Below the pieces are notes generated by a model. It did not search any database, was not told the DNA's origin, and saw nothing but the letters and a program-made list of their open reading frames with translations. A DNA stretch of 64,000 bases, taken from NCBI GenBank assembly GCA_034008185.1, contig CM067087.1, positions 45,738,090 through 45,802,089 on the forward strand. The letters are read 5' to 3'. The translations under genes were made by a program, and so were the position numbers. This stretch comes from Gorsachius magnificus. Its lineage: Eukaryota > Chordata > Aves > Pelecaniformes > Ardeidae. Shown here piece by piece: positions 23,334 through 36,400 of the stretch (the first letter of the stretch is position 1; the number at the start of each line of letters is the position of its first letter).

Positions 23334-25923
23334 GTGGCGGCGGCGGCGGTGGTGGGGGCGGCCGGCCCCGGGAGCGGGCGGACGCGGGGCTGGGCTGGGG
23401 GCCGGGGGGGGGGGCGGGGGCCTGGGGCGGGCCCGGCAGAGGTGGGCCGGGGGTTGCGTCCGGGGCACCCGTGGGGCCGGGGGCCTCTCGGGGCAGCCCC
23501 GCTGCTCGACGCCGCTTCGAGCCCTCTCTAGGCCGCTGGCCGCGTCCTCCGGGCAGGGCGGGGGCCCGGGCCAGGGCGGGAGCAGCGGGCGGTGCCCAAT
23601 CTTGCCGCCGGCCACTTCTGGGCAGGGCAGCCTGCTCACGCTCCGGGCGGTTCCTTTCCTCGGGAGGGAAGTGGGCCGCACGGGAAGCTTTTTAATGTCA
23701 TCTTGCTTTAAATACGCCCTCCCCCCCCCCCCAATATTTTAGCGCGTGAATATTTTGTGACCTTCAGGCTTTGCACGAACTCTTGGGGGGATCACTTGCC
23801 GGTGTAATGCTGCAAGGGCGTTCCGGTTCGCCTGAACCCGGTCGTGGTGGGGCTCTGCCGTGTGTTCTTTTTTTTTTTTATCTGCGGGGAAGCTGTCGTG
23901 TTCGTGCCGCCCGGGTGCTGTTCTCTCTCTTGGCACTCCCAGTGTGTAAGTCTAGCAGCTGGTATTATGTGATTAATTATCACGTGACCACTAAAACAGG
24001 CAATACTTTTTTTAAATGCACCCCCAATGGAACCTCATAAGCAAATAAATAAATTAGAAAAGCCATAAAGATGATAAATGCCCAGCCCAAAGTATGGGCT
24101 TCTCCCAAATAAACTGTGAAGTTCTCTGTATGTTCACATACACATTACTAGGTATAACAACAGCAGCATGACAGGAATCGTATCAATGTCTCAGACTTTT
24201 TAAAAATGATCTGTAGGATTTACATTTAATGGTACCCTTAACTGGTGGGGTTTTTTTGGTCTGATTTTACATTTAAATGCCTCTGTGGTTATTGTTATTA
24301 CATATAATATAACAATATTATTATATTGTTATGGTCTGAATCTTTCAAGATTGTGTTTCCTTCTACTCCTCACTGCTAAAGAAGAGGTCACTGCATAACA
24401 GCTCCTGGTGGTATCTTTATAACCTTCTGGACAGGCCATCTCTAAAGACTCTTCCTGGTTAAAGTTACTTTCTCCCCTTGCTAGGTCTCAAGCCATTCTG
24501 AGATAAACTGGCTGGGTGACTGGGACTTGCTGCTAGGAAACTTAAGTCTGTGGAGCCTGCACACCTGTGTGTGACACTAAAATTGCAACTGAGGTGGCAA
24601 TTTTGATAACTAGATATGCCCAGAATTATGATAGACTTGTGGTGTTGACTTATTGCTCATCACTATATTAGGGACTTGCCTGATGTATTATGAAGACGTG
24701 AACCCTGTCCAAGAGTCTCAAACATCTCTGAAACTCTAGAAGATAAACTCTTTTCTATACTGCCATTGTGCCAAAACAGCCATTGCTTTCTGAGTTCTGA
24801 TTTTTACTTTGCTGTGTAGTTGGACAGGCATTGCACAACTTGAAAAATAGCGTGTGCTGTTCTCAAAGGGTTTTACTACCTCCCGAGTCCTTTTTCAGGC
24901 AACGCTTTAATGTATTACTTGGGTGGCTACGGCTTTAATGGGGCATTTACAGGCACAAGAACAACTTCAGTTGAAGTGATACGAAGGGTTGCTATACTAC
25001 AGCAGTTCAGATACAGTGGTTATTCTAGGTAACTTGGGATATCACTGTGCAAATATTTAAATTTGTGTGAATGGTGAATCACAGGAAATGCGTGCTTCTT
25101 GCTTCATGCACAAAAAATGTGCCACGTGTTGGGCAGGTGTCTTAGAACAAATTTGCTGGTTCAAGATTCGGGTAGCTACCTGTACAAAATATGAGAGGAA
25201 TATGAATTCTGCCTTTCTGATATGTGACAGGCTTCTTTGACGGGCAGGGAGAGCACAGATGTATTCTGTCTGTGAGAAGAGAGAAGGCCTCTTTATCTGA
25301 CGACAGATGGATACTTATAGTTAATGTAGGACAATGGACTAGATCATGGACTAGATGGACATAAATATGCTTATTCACTTTGTAGAGACTCTCAAGCATT
25401 TTGAGAAACCTATCTTTTCTTTGAGTAAACACTACTGGTTCTATTCCCTGGGTGGTCGTTTTTATGTAACCACAGTGACTCTAGCCAGTTCACCTGAAAA
25501 ATCAAATTTTGGCAAGATGCTTTGTGTACCCTAATTCTTCTGCTCATTTTTCACTTTAACAATGCTAACCTTAGTCTCAAATCTAGCTTATAATAGTTTA
25601 TCACTGAAGCAAACAAGTCCTTTTAGTTTGTTGGTGTTTTGTTGGAGTGCCCTCTCTGCAGCTCTCTGTGCAAACGAATTCTTTCTGTGGCGAGTGGCCT
25701 GCTCAGAACCATTTCTGTAACGGGTTTGTTGTCAGTCCTTCCTACCAGTTGTGCGACTCCTAATACTCTTTCAGAACTACTCTATCTGTGTGAGTGGGCT
25801 TTTACTACAGTCTCAGTGTTTTGTTTTCAGCAGTCTGAAGTGACTTCTGACTGACTTAGTGGTAGAACTCTTATGAATGAGCTTTTTGCAACTGTAACTT
25901 AGCTTAGCACATCTGTCTTCTAG
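23334..25923 (+). other. ECT2: ECT2 intron 1
   Basis: About 2.6 kb. The 5' part is extremely G-rich (quadruplex-prone, about 23334-23600); the remainder is AT-rich. A perfect 10-bp inverted repeat with a 4-nt loop lies at 24309-24332. Confidence 0.5.
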
Positions 25924-25951
25924 CTCTTGAAGAAAGAAACAAGACATAATC
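25924..25951 (+). other. ECT2: ECT2 5' UTR part of coding exon 1
   Basis: Sequence between the acceptor TCTTCTAG (AG at 25922-25923) and the start codon. A second possible acceptor, TTGAAG, lies a few bases further on. Confidence 0.55.
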
Positions 25952-26081
25952 ATGGCTGACAACAGTACGCTGGTGTCTGAAACCGGGAGGAGCCTCTTGG
26001 CTGATTCTTCTGTTCTTGATTCAAAAATTATAGAAACCTCCAAAGAGAATGTATTTCCTGGATCTGTTTTGGATGTTGAAG
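25952..26081 (+). CDS. ECT2: ECT2 coding exon 1 (residues 1-43)
   Basis: Begins MADNSTLVSETGRSLLADSS; human has MAEN and TGRTSLADSS. Ends GAAG|GTAATG after one base of codon 44. Confidence 0.95.
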
Positions 26082-29000
26082 GTAATGGGCGAAGCTTATT
26101 TTAAGACTACTATGTTTTTATAATCACTGATTACTTTGTAGGTATTTGATAGTTTTGAAAAACCAAAAGTGCTTTGCTGAACTACAGAATTGTATGTAGG
26201 GTAGCCAAGAGGGTGTTGGTTTGTATCCTTTTACCAACAAGGGGACTGTCTTAATTTTTAACTCATCTTGTTATAAAAATTTGGGGTTACAGCCATGAAA
26301 TCGGACAAGTCGTCTGGCTAATGTATAGAAAGCTGTTAGTTCCATTTGATACCTCTTCTGTGGAATAAATCATTCCAGGTGATATTTTGACATCTGTGTT
26401 TGGAAAAGACACCTGCTGTGTTGTGTAGGATTACAGGTAGTCCTTACAGAGGTGCGTAGTCTTGAGCTTGAAGTTAATTCAAGAACAAGTCTTGAAATTA
26501 AAAAAACCAACAAAAAAGGTATTTTTGTTTTCCTGCAATGCTGTAGCCAACATCCAGTGGCAGCCTTTTGGTGCAGATGATGTAAAGGCAATGCTTGTCC
26601 CTTCCTCCGAATACTTGGAAAGCTTATTAATACATGGATAAAGAGAACAAGATATCTTCAGTTCCAATATTTCTTGGTGAAACTGAGCAGTTACTAGAAG
26701 GTAATGGACCTTGTCAGCCAGGAACACAGGAACTAGAAAAGATACCAGCTGTTTATTTTCAGAAAGTGTTGGTGTCTAATTCTGCTAGAAGCATTAAGAG
26801 TCAATAATTTTGCTGCCTGCCTGTCTTTTTTATTTTTTTTTATTTTTTTTTTTTTATTTTTTCCCCTCACCCTTGCTGACTCTTCTTGAACGTTCTTGCT
26901 TTGACTGTAAGGTAACTGGTCATGAATTGCAGGATTTTGTTGCACCATATACTAGAAAGTTTAGGCTCTATGGTTAATTGGGTATGCCTTAATTTAAGGA
27001 CAGGCTTCTTGAGGTAACATTTATTTTCAGGCTTCTTCCTGAAAAACAAAGTATCTTGAAAGCATGCAGTCTGCCTGGATTCTTCTCTACATTACTGATT
27101 TTTTTTTTTTGACTCAACATGGATTTTTCTATTAAAACACAAATATTACCCTTGTTTCTCTATAAACAGAAGAAATGCCTCAAATAGAGACAAGAGTGGT
27201 TTTGGTTCAGGAAGCAGGGAAACATGAGGAGCTTCTGAAAGCCTTGGAGGTATGTGAGTCTAAGATAAAACAGCCATTGGAATGAGACGATATGCTTTTA
27301 GACTTCTAGCAAGCAATCTGGTTCTGTACTAAAGTTCTCCTCTTCCACAGACCATTAAGATAATGGAAGTACCAGTGATAAAGATAAAGGAAACTAGTCC
27401 TGGTAAATCAGAAGAAAAACTAATAAAAAGTATTATCCATATGGTATGTCATGCAATTAAGCACATGTGATTGCATGCAGCATGTTGTACTTCACTGGAA
27501 CTGAAATGTGCACACTCTTTAATTTATATTATTTGGGCATCATGGTCACAATATACGCTAATGTTTCTGATGGTGTTACTTAAAGCTCATCAAAATTGGC
27601 ATTTTTTTCACAAACACTTTCTCAAATATGGAAGTCATATCTGCAGTTCTTAATTGGCGGTATTTTCTAACGGGGGTAGAAATATCAATGGAGACGTTCA
27701 ACTGCATGCTTATGTTCAGTCAACGCATAAGTTTTTGCTATGAACTGACTTCATAATTGATTGACTTCTCTTTCAATTGAAAGCTGCATTAAACTTAAGC
27801 GTTAAGAAGGGGTTCTAAGTTTTTTGATGTCAAAACCCTAGAAGATAAAATGTGGAACTAATGATGGAAATTGGAACAGACCAAATTTTTAAAGCCCTTA
27901 AAAAATACCAAGCAATGAACAAAATAACTTCTGTTCTTTAGATTTTATGCAGCATGGAGCTTGCTGTTGCAAGCAGTACCTTAAGCTGTTCCGACAGCTT
28001 AGTGTGTTTTTTTCTATCTGTAGATATTTCCAATGCTATATTATAATGTTAACTGATAAACAAACTACTAAAGTAACTAGAATTCTTATTCTTCAGAAGC
28101 GGGAATTGCTTAAAGACATATTTTTAGGTGCAGTTCATAGCTATTCTTATGCTAGAGAACAGTGCATCTCGTTCAGCTTTCACAAATCATAAGAGTCTGT
28201 CTCTGTTGAAATCTGAGTCATGTTTTGCTGATGGTCCAAAATAAAAAATCAGTTGAATTTTGACACTAGTGTAAGTATGTTGCCTGAATAATGCTTTCCC
28301 CTTCATCCCTATAAATCAAGGAAATCAAAGTGCCCTACATAAAGACAGACACAATAGAAGAGCTTGGAGATTCTGATTCCCCAGAATTTGAGACTATCTT
28401 CGTTGTATCAGACTTCCAAGATTCTGTCTTAAACAACCTCTGCAAAGCAGATTGCCGTGTCATTGGACCTCCAGTAGTACTGCACTGTGCGCAAAGAGGA
28501 GAGGTATGTGCTTTCTGTTGAAATCAGCCGAGTAGTGCTCTGGGGCAGCGAGTTCTAAATTTAAAATTTCAAAATAAAATCTGTTTTGCTTTGCCAATCA
28601 ATCTGAAGTATTCTTAGCAAGAGAATTTTAAGAAAAGCAAGTTTCTAATATGGTGTTAGAATGCTGCATGTAGCGAGAGAAAGCATATGCAGGTAGTAGT
28701 AAGGTTACAGCTACTGCAGCAGCTGTGGGAGTTGTTGACCCACTGGTTGGATTGTGCCATTAGGAAAGGCAGCATACAAATGATGCTCCAGCAGATGCTT
28801 TCTGCTTCCAAAGGCTGTCACGTAGAAGGGATGGTTTGGGGAGTTAAAAAGGCTGGAGTGCTTCCTGTGGAACTCTGGGATGCTCTAGTTACTTCATCAG
28901 AACTCTGGCAGCTCTGGAGCTGAGGTATAACAATACACCGACTTGGACTGGTGTCTGGTGCATTTTAATACTAGGAACAAAACTACTGTGTTAAAGATAA

Positions 29001-32000
29001 TGTTAAAACTTTAATGGAAGGAGTATGCTCTTGACTAATAAGCTTTCTTCTTATTTTCAGCCTTTACCTTTCTCCTGTCGTCCACTGTACTGTGCAAGTA
29101 TGTTAAACTTGGTACTGTGCTTTACAGGATTCAGAAAGAAAGATGAATTAGTAAGACTTTTTTTTTTCTTTGGACTGGTAAAACTACATTAAGTTTATTT
29201 TCAAAATACTCTTCTGCTCTATCACCCATGGGGTTTAACCACGACTAGAGTGTGTATGGGTGGAATGAATTGCTTGGTTTTTTGTTTTATTGCATGTCCA
29301 GAGGCAGTGATATTTGAGGATGGGAACAAAACTGTTTCCTTGTCAAAGTAATTTTGTCCATGGTATTGTTGGTCACTTTTTTTGTTGAATGACATTAAAC
29401 AGCTCTAATTCAGTAGGGCTTAAAGATTTGTAGATTTAAGCTTCAGATAAGATGACGTTTACCCTACAGCATTCTCTTATTTGTACAGGTAGTAGTGTGA
29501 TCAAGTAAAGCTTTGAGGTCCTGTTCAGAGCATTTGCAGACATGTTACCTTGCTGCCATGATGTCTTGCTATCATGCTATCAGGCCTTTACTCTTGACAT
29601 ATCTAGGTATGAAGTGGTTTGGAACTCGAGCATTTTGCTTTTCTGTTTCAGTGATGCAGTTGGTAGCTAATTTCTCTATTGCACACCTGGGAATCAACAA
29701 CATACAGCTCCACATCTTCATCTGGGGGGAAAAAAAACCAAACCAAAACAGAAGCCTTTGCCCAGTGTTAGGGATAGTTAGGTTTGATCTGCTAGATTCA
29801 AATTGGACAAATTGTAGTCTTATGTAAATTCTGGCAGTTACACCTTTGGGTAGAATCGACTAAATCAATGAGGATAAAATGCCTCAAATCTATTGTGTGT
29901 GAAAAGGTGAAGGCATTATGTACGATGAACACGAGAGTACTGGTGGCTTGGGTAGTTATTCCTCAAGCTACACAGCAAGGCTCTATCAAATGTTTAAAAT
30001 AGTTAATAGTGCTTCTGATGTATCAGCTATATCTTCTCCTGTAGATGTGAACAAGTTGTTTTAAGAACAAACAGGAGCATTTCTATTCTAGATATTTAAC
30101 GTAACCTCCTGTAGCTTGGTTTGTAAACTATTTTTGTACTGCTCTCACCCTGCGCTATATGCTGCAAAAGATATACTGAAAACTTATTTCATCTTTATTT
30201 TTCAGGTTAAGCTAGTGACCTTAGTTCATCATATGGGTGGAATTATTCGAAGGGACTTTAGCTCAAAAGTTACCCATCTGGTGGCTAACTCAACACATGG
30301 AGACAAATTCAGAGTATGTAAGCTTGAGTTGGTACTTCATGGAAACTTTCACAATTTGGCTTTTGTAGACTAGGTCTGTAAATTATACTTTTGCTTGTAA
30401 GCTGCTGGTTTTTCCCTGTGCTAACAACAATGACTTGTAATCCTGAGTTCATCTCTGTCTGGTGTTGAGCTTTGACATGTTTTTGTCCCTGTTAGAGACC
30501 TAAATAATATAAACTGTCTAAATGCAGAGGTTTTGAAATGGACCAGTAAGTAACAAGAACCAAAATATTTCTTAGGTACTTAAGCACTGATGTTGTCAGC
30601 ATGGAAGACATGGATGAACATCTGTTCATCAATGAACAGATGTTTATATGTCAACATGCCTGCTTTTTTGTCTGTCCAAACAATAAACTTCAAGGTGACG
30701 TGCAAAAAAACTTTAGCACTCAATTTCTGTGCATCTTTTAGAAACTTGTGTTTAAGCGTTCAAATCTTCCTTTATGTATAAACATGTGTGGTGGGTTTTT
30801 TTTCTGACGTAACCAAAAGGGAATCCTTCAGGACACATGTCCAGTTGACAAGAAAATACAAGTTTAGGTTTTTTTTGTACCATGGAATATGGCTTAGCAA
30901 TGCCCATGTCCCTTGACTCTCCCTTGTTTGAATTTGTAGTAGGCTGTTGCTTTTCCCCCCAGTCTGTTGTTCTAATCTTCCAGTTGGAAGAGGAGACCTA
31001 CTTTCTAATGCTGTTCAAACATTCCTTTCTGCCAACTCAGAGGGAGGAAGTAGGAAAACTTTACAACCTCTTCCAAGCAGTCATGGAAGTTACATTTGGA
31101 ATGGTTGCCTTCTTTTTGGTAAAAGTAGGCTGGGGTGTTTGTCTTCATACAAAGTATCAAAAGCAGGAAAAAGGTCCCATATCCCCCTGGAACAGAAATT
31201 TGGTTTTGTGTTTTTGTGAATGATGAAGGGTATCAGGCTAACAAAATGGTGCAGTTGTGTGAGCGTCAAAATAGCTATTGATCTGATCTCCTAGTTGCTG
31301 AAGAATTAATATGTTCTAGCTCTCAGGAGTTAGCTGGGCATAATTCTTGAAGGGGCATGTTCACTTTTTGCAGTATCTGTCTTGAAAAGTAAGAGCAAGT
31401 TTCCAATTTTTTCTTGGCACAGGAAAGACTTAAATGGAGATACTTACTTGGTACGACTTGTTCTTTTCCTCTTTTGCAGATTGCTGTAAGTCTTGGTACT
31501 CCTATTGTGAAAGCCGAGTGGATTTATAAGGCTTGGGAGAAAAGGAATGAAATGTAGGTGTTTATTTTCCCTCAGCCTTAACCTTGCATTCTGTTTACTT
31601 GTAGTGTTATGAGCTTCTGTTTAAGCAGTGATGTAGCACTGATTTAGTGACCTTTTTGTGCATCTTTTTTCTTTTTTTTTCCCCCCCCAGTGATTTCTGT
31701 GCAGCTGATGATGACTTTAGAAATCAGTTCAAGGTTCCTCCCTTCCAGGATTGCATGTTGAGCTTCCTTGGATTCTCTGATGATGAGAAAGCTAACATGG
31801 AAGAAATGACAGAAATGCAAGGTTATTGTTCATGAAAGTTGACTCGTGGAAAGAATGGGGTTTATAGCTGACAAATACCTCACTGAAGCTGAAATGCAGC
31901 ATTGTGAATCCTGAAGCATTAATGAAGGCTCTTCAACTTGGAAAGCTATAAATTTGTTTTTAGATGTCAATGTATACATAAGTTCTGGTAGCTTTTGAAG

Positions 32001-33428
32001 AATTCAAACTTCCTAGGCTGATTGAAACTAGACAATTTAAAAAGAAGTAATTATAGGATGCTTGAAGGTATCCTGGAAAACTTACTACATAATATGTATA
32101 TTCTGCTTTGATTTTCATAATGAGTTTTGTGGCATGCATCTTTACATAACTCACAGAAAGCATCTACAATGTTTACAACTTTGTTTTACCAGTGCTGATT
32201 CATATCACTTGATTGGCAGTGTTCCATTTTTCGGTAGTGTAGTACAATATTAATAATCACAGTGACGATGTAACAGACAACTTGCAAGTTTCCAGCCTTG
32301 TATTGCATGTAACAGAACTATAGAAATGGGAATGGAGCAAGACTGTAACAGCAAGGCTTTCTCAAAAGAGATGAAAGTTGGCTGGGTTTACTTTTTTTTT
32401 TTCTGCCTCCCCAACCTGTTTACCTAAAGCTTCTTATAAGATTGTGACATGTACAGGTTCTAGCTTGTGAATGTCTTTAGGGTGAGTGTTTCTGGCTTGC
32501 TCTTCCAAGAAACAAGAAAAGCTTTCCAGAGGAATATTGCGTTTATTGCCAGACAGGTTTAAATGCTCTCTAAACTCTGTGTACTCCGACATTTCAATGT
32601 CTACTTTAGTCCTGCATGCTACGTGCTGCTTCCTAAAAGCTGTCTGCTGCTGATAATATTTGAGGTGTTATGTAAGCCCAACAGCTGATCAGCTTACTGA
32701 AGAGTTCATCTCTTTGGCTCTTCTCTCATTAACGATAGGTGCCATGGAACTATTAAGTGAACTACCAATTTCTAACAATAATATTTTTCGGTCATGTTAA
32801 TTTGCCTTTTTTTTATCTAGGAGGACATTATTTACCAGTTGGCGATGAAAGGTGTACACACTTAGTGGTTGAAGAAAGTACAGTAAAAGATCTTCCATTT
32901 GAACCTTTAAAAAAACTTTATGTTGTAAAGCAAGAGGTTAGTGCTGACAAATTCTTGAAAGAATATTGCTGTGTAATACTCGGGATGTGTGGTACATTAT
33001 TTTTTTTTTTTGTCAGAATAAGCCACATGTTTGCATTTAGTATGCAAACTGCCTTACTATTATATATATTATTTTGAATATTTTTTTAACTTTGGGTAAA
33101 TCCCTGTAATGTGTTCTTAATATGCATTTTCTTTTTTTCTTTAGTGGTTCTGGGGAAGCATTCAAATGGATGCCAGAGCTGGAGAATCCATGTATTTATT
33201 TGAGAAGGTACGTTGAACTCTCTCGCATAATGTGCAGCATGTATTTGGTGATAAAATTAGCATGTGCAATAGTATGTGTGGGACCAGAGATGAAATGTTT
33301 TAAAGGAGCATTAAGTTCCAGACAATCCATTATAAATTTTATACATAGAATGGTAATTGGAAAAAGTTTTTCTGCTTCCCAAAGGTTGAACTTATTTTTA
33401 GTCAAACAAAATATTAGCGTGGTTTCCA

Positions 33429-33459
<31 letters not shown>

Positions 33460-36400
33460 CAAAAAAACAAAAAAACAAAAAAGGGGGGCTTTGCCCATTT
33501 TCCCTCGACTTCCGAAGAGGAGTTGTGTTGTGTGTTAATCTCGATAATTAACTTACCTCTGCACTGACTTGAGCTGGGCATAACGTCTAAAACCACTAAA
33601 CTAAACTTTCTTTTACTACAGTCTGAGAGTCCTGGCCTCAAGAAGTCTGTGTCGTTACTTTCTCTGAATACTCCAAACAGCAATCGTAAAAGACGCCGTT
33701 TGAAAGAAACTCTTGCACAACTGACCAGAGAAACAGACATGTCGCCATTCCCTCCTCGGAAACGCCCGTCAGCTGAACATTCGCTTTCTATTGGGTCCCT
33801 GCTGGATATTTCTAACACTCCAGAGTCAAGCGCTACCAATGGAGGTAGAGCTAAAAACTTTCGTTCAGACACACTTGCGGTGTTTAAGAGCTGTCTGCAT
33901 ACAAGTGGTCATGGTAGTGGTAGGGAAGTCTTATGGGTTTTGCTACGGATCTCCTGAATAATTCCAGGCTTTCTCCTTTTTAAAGTGAGCAGAGAGCAGA
34001 ATTGGAGTGAAGAGTTCAGACACAGGCAGAGGCCAGGCTGCTTCTTGTCATTGCAGTAAGCATATTCATACCCAAAAGAAAACAAGGAAAAAGTTATGGA
34101 GTTGATAAATATGGAGTACAGAACAGTGTTACTCCAAAAATGCTTCAGATACTCTGCTGAAAATCTGCAGCAAATAAGCAACATAGTCAACAGTAAATCA
34201 TCTAAAAGCCAATGATACTAGGAGAAGGAAGGACAAAGATTTTTTTTTTTTTAAAAAAAAAAAAGAATTAAAGGGAAAATTCCTGCAAAACCCATTCCTC
34301 CTAGGTCTCTGAAAAGTTCCGTTGGGGTGACAGTTTGCTGGCACAAGTAATGTTATGTCTTAAAACTTGACAAGACTATAAATCAGCAACAGGTTTTGAT
34401 TGGTTAATTGGCAAAGAGCTTTTAATATCTCTGCACATGATTCTTGTGGAAGAAAGGAAACTGTAAAATTGTGGATCAGTCAAAAGCTAGTATCTGAGGT
34501 TTTTTAAAAAAACAAACCAAACAAAAAACCAAAAACCCCACCCCAGTTCCATCATATAGAGGAGGTATCTGGAGTTACTACTGCTTTTCAAAAGCCCCTG
34601 TGTACAAGTCAAATAAGTAATCTCAGTGAGGCACAACCTGTAAGTGACCGTTTGGAAGGAATATAGGAAAGATCAGCTTACTGCCAAAGACCAGCTCTTT
34701 CTTGGATCATGGTAGTGCTCTTGTAACCCTTGTTATGGAAGTTTTTGTCTAATCCAACATCAGCAGTTTCAGAAAACATGCTATTTTGAACATGTGGAAG
34801 AACTTCTTGACTTTGAGGGTGACAGAGCCCTGGCACAGGCTGCCCAGGGGGGTTGTGGAGTCTCCTTCTCCGGAGGCATTCAACCCCCTGCCTGGACGAT
34901 GCCCTGTGCAACATGCTCTGGGTGAACCTGCTTTAGAGGAGGGTTGGACTAAATGATCTCCCAAGGTCCCTTCCAACTCTTGCCATTCTGTGTGATTCTG
35001 TGAAATGAGCAGGGAAAGTACTTATTTCATAGTAACTGTGACAGTCACAAACTTTGACATCAGAACAAGCGAGTACAGATCTCTAAGGTCCAATATGTGA
35101 GCAAGGATTTAAAACTAATGGACTGTTCCAGGTCGACCTTGGCTTTAGCTTTAAGAGAAATTACTTTCTTGTGTGTTTACCCCTCCACCCCAATAGGGTG
35201 AAATGTGTTGCATGCAAGGACTGATTTTAATAAATGGTTTTGAGCTACATACCTAGTGTAAGGATGGTAGGCAGCTGTAAGATAGTTGTTTACATGATAA
35301 AGTGAAAGGAGAGAAGTACTTTTGTATGTAGTGTATGTATAAATAATATTCAGCACTTGATCCTCACTTCCTACTAAACATAATAGGGTTAAATCATTCA
35401 CCTGCCTATAAATGGCTTACTAGCTTCAGATTAATTATGAGGAATAATATATTACTGTTGTTCTATAATTAGGCTGTAATAAAGAAAGCTGTTTTCTAGA
35501 AAGAGCTCTGGTAACTATGGAAAAAACCTACAGAATAGCCTTTAGAAAAAAACTACCTTCCCTTAAATTCTGAATGGTTTTTCGTCTTTTTGAGGGTGAA
35601 CTTTTTTTAGGGATTCTTTTGTAATAAAGCTCTTATTTTCTTTTGGGAATATCTCTTCATCAGAAACACCAAAATCCTGTGCAAGGCCTTCCAAAAACTC
35701 AACTCCTCTTCCACTAAAGCAGTCTGCGCGATGGCAGGTGGCAAAGGAATTGTATCAGACAGAAAGTAACTATGTTGATATTCTAACAACAATCATTCAG
35801 GTAAGCTGGTCTTAAAGCAAGTACAATTATAATAAGGCATTTAGTGTTTACATTGATAATTACTTTCAGCAGGTGATCTGCAGGCTTTTGAGGGCTCGGG
35901 TGCATCAAAGTTCATAAAAAAATGACAGTGTAAAAAGCCTCATATAATTTTACTGACATTAAAATGTTTGGTATCTGTTAATAATAAAGGCTGGAAAATG
36001 CAATTTCTAATCTGGAATCTGCAGTGGAATTGCAGTTTGTATGGAATTTAGAAGCTTTGGGAAAATAGAGTCTTCATGGCTCAGATTTTTAAGAAATTCG
36101 TGAATAGAGAGAGATGGCAAAGGAAAACACTTTCTTTAATTATTCCAAGAAAAGCAGAATAGCAAACAGTATACAGGAAGAGCTTAATTTCTAGAAAGTT
36201 TGTTTCCATTGCAGCTGATTATCTACTTAAAGGATGAGCTAAGAGGTGTGTGAGTAGAAAAGTAGATGAAAGGGAGTTATTGAACTCAGTGTTTGTATCT
36301 TAAAACCACTCCTCTGTAACCCACTCTTGCTAAATGGGAGCATCTCAGGATTGTGACTGCAGGGAAGTATGATCTGGAAGGAAAACCCTGTTGCTTTCAT

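Larger units (their letters stand above)
22740..23700 (+). promoter_or_regulatory. ECT2: ECT2 CpG-island promoter with CCAAT boxes and CHR-like element
   Basis: A GC- and CpG-rich island that ends in the first exon and intron 1 of ECT2. CCAAT boxes lie at 22992-22996, 23087-23091 and 23245-23249. A TTTGAA matching the cell-cycle homology region lies at 23280-23285, 35 bp after the last CCAAT. NF-Y plus CHR is the established layout of G2/M gene promoters bound by DREAM/MuvB; ECT2 is a G2/M gene, so the fit is functional. No perfect CDE was found at the usual 4-nt spacing. Confidence 0.65.
26082..33621 (+). other. ECT2: ECT2 introns among coding exons 1-11
   Basis: Ten introns of 101 to about 1170 bp, AT-rich, without a recognised mobile element. 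Low-complexity content: T-rich tract at 26827-26862; A-rich tract with spaced C at 33434-33481, in the 414-bp intron before exon 11. Confidence 0.85.

Noticed and set aside
22383..23742. Long open frames on both strands around the ECT2 promoter
   Set aside because: Same GC-driven artefact; they cross a CR1 fragment and the CpG island and show no domain.
33434..33481. A-rich tract considered as a retroposed poly(A) tail
   Set aside because: No target-site duplication or retrocopy body is visible upstream; treated as low-complexity sequence.
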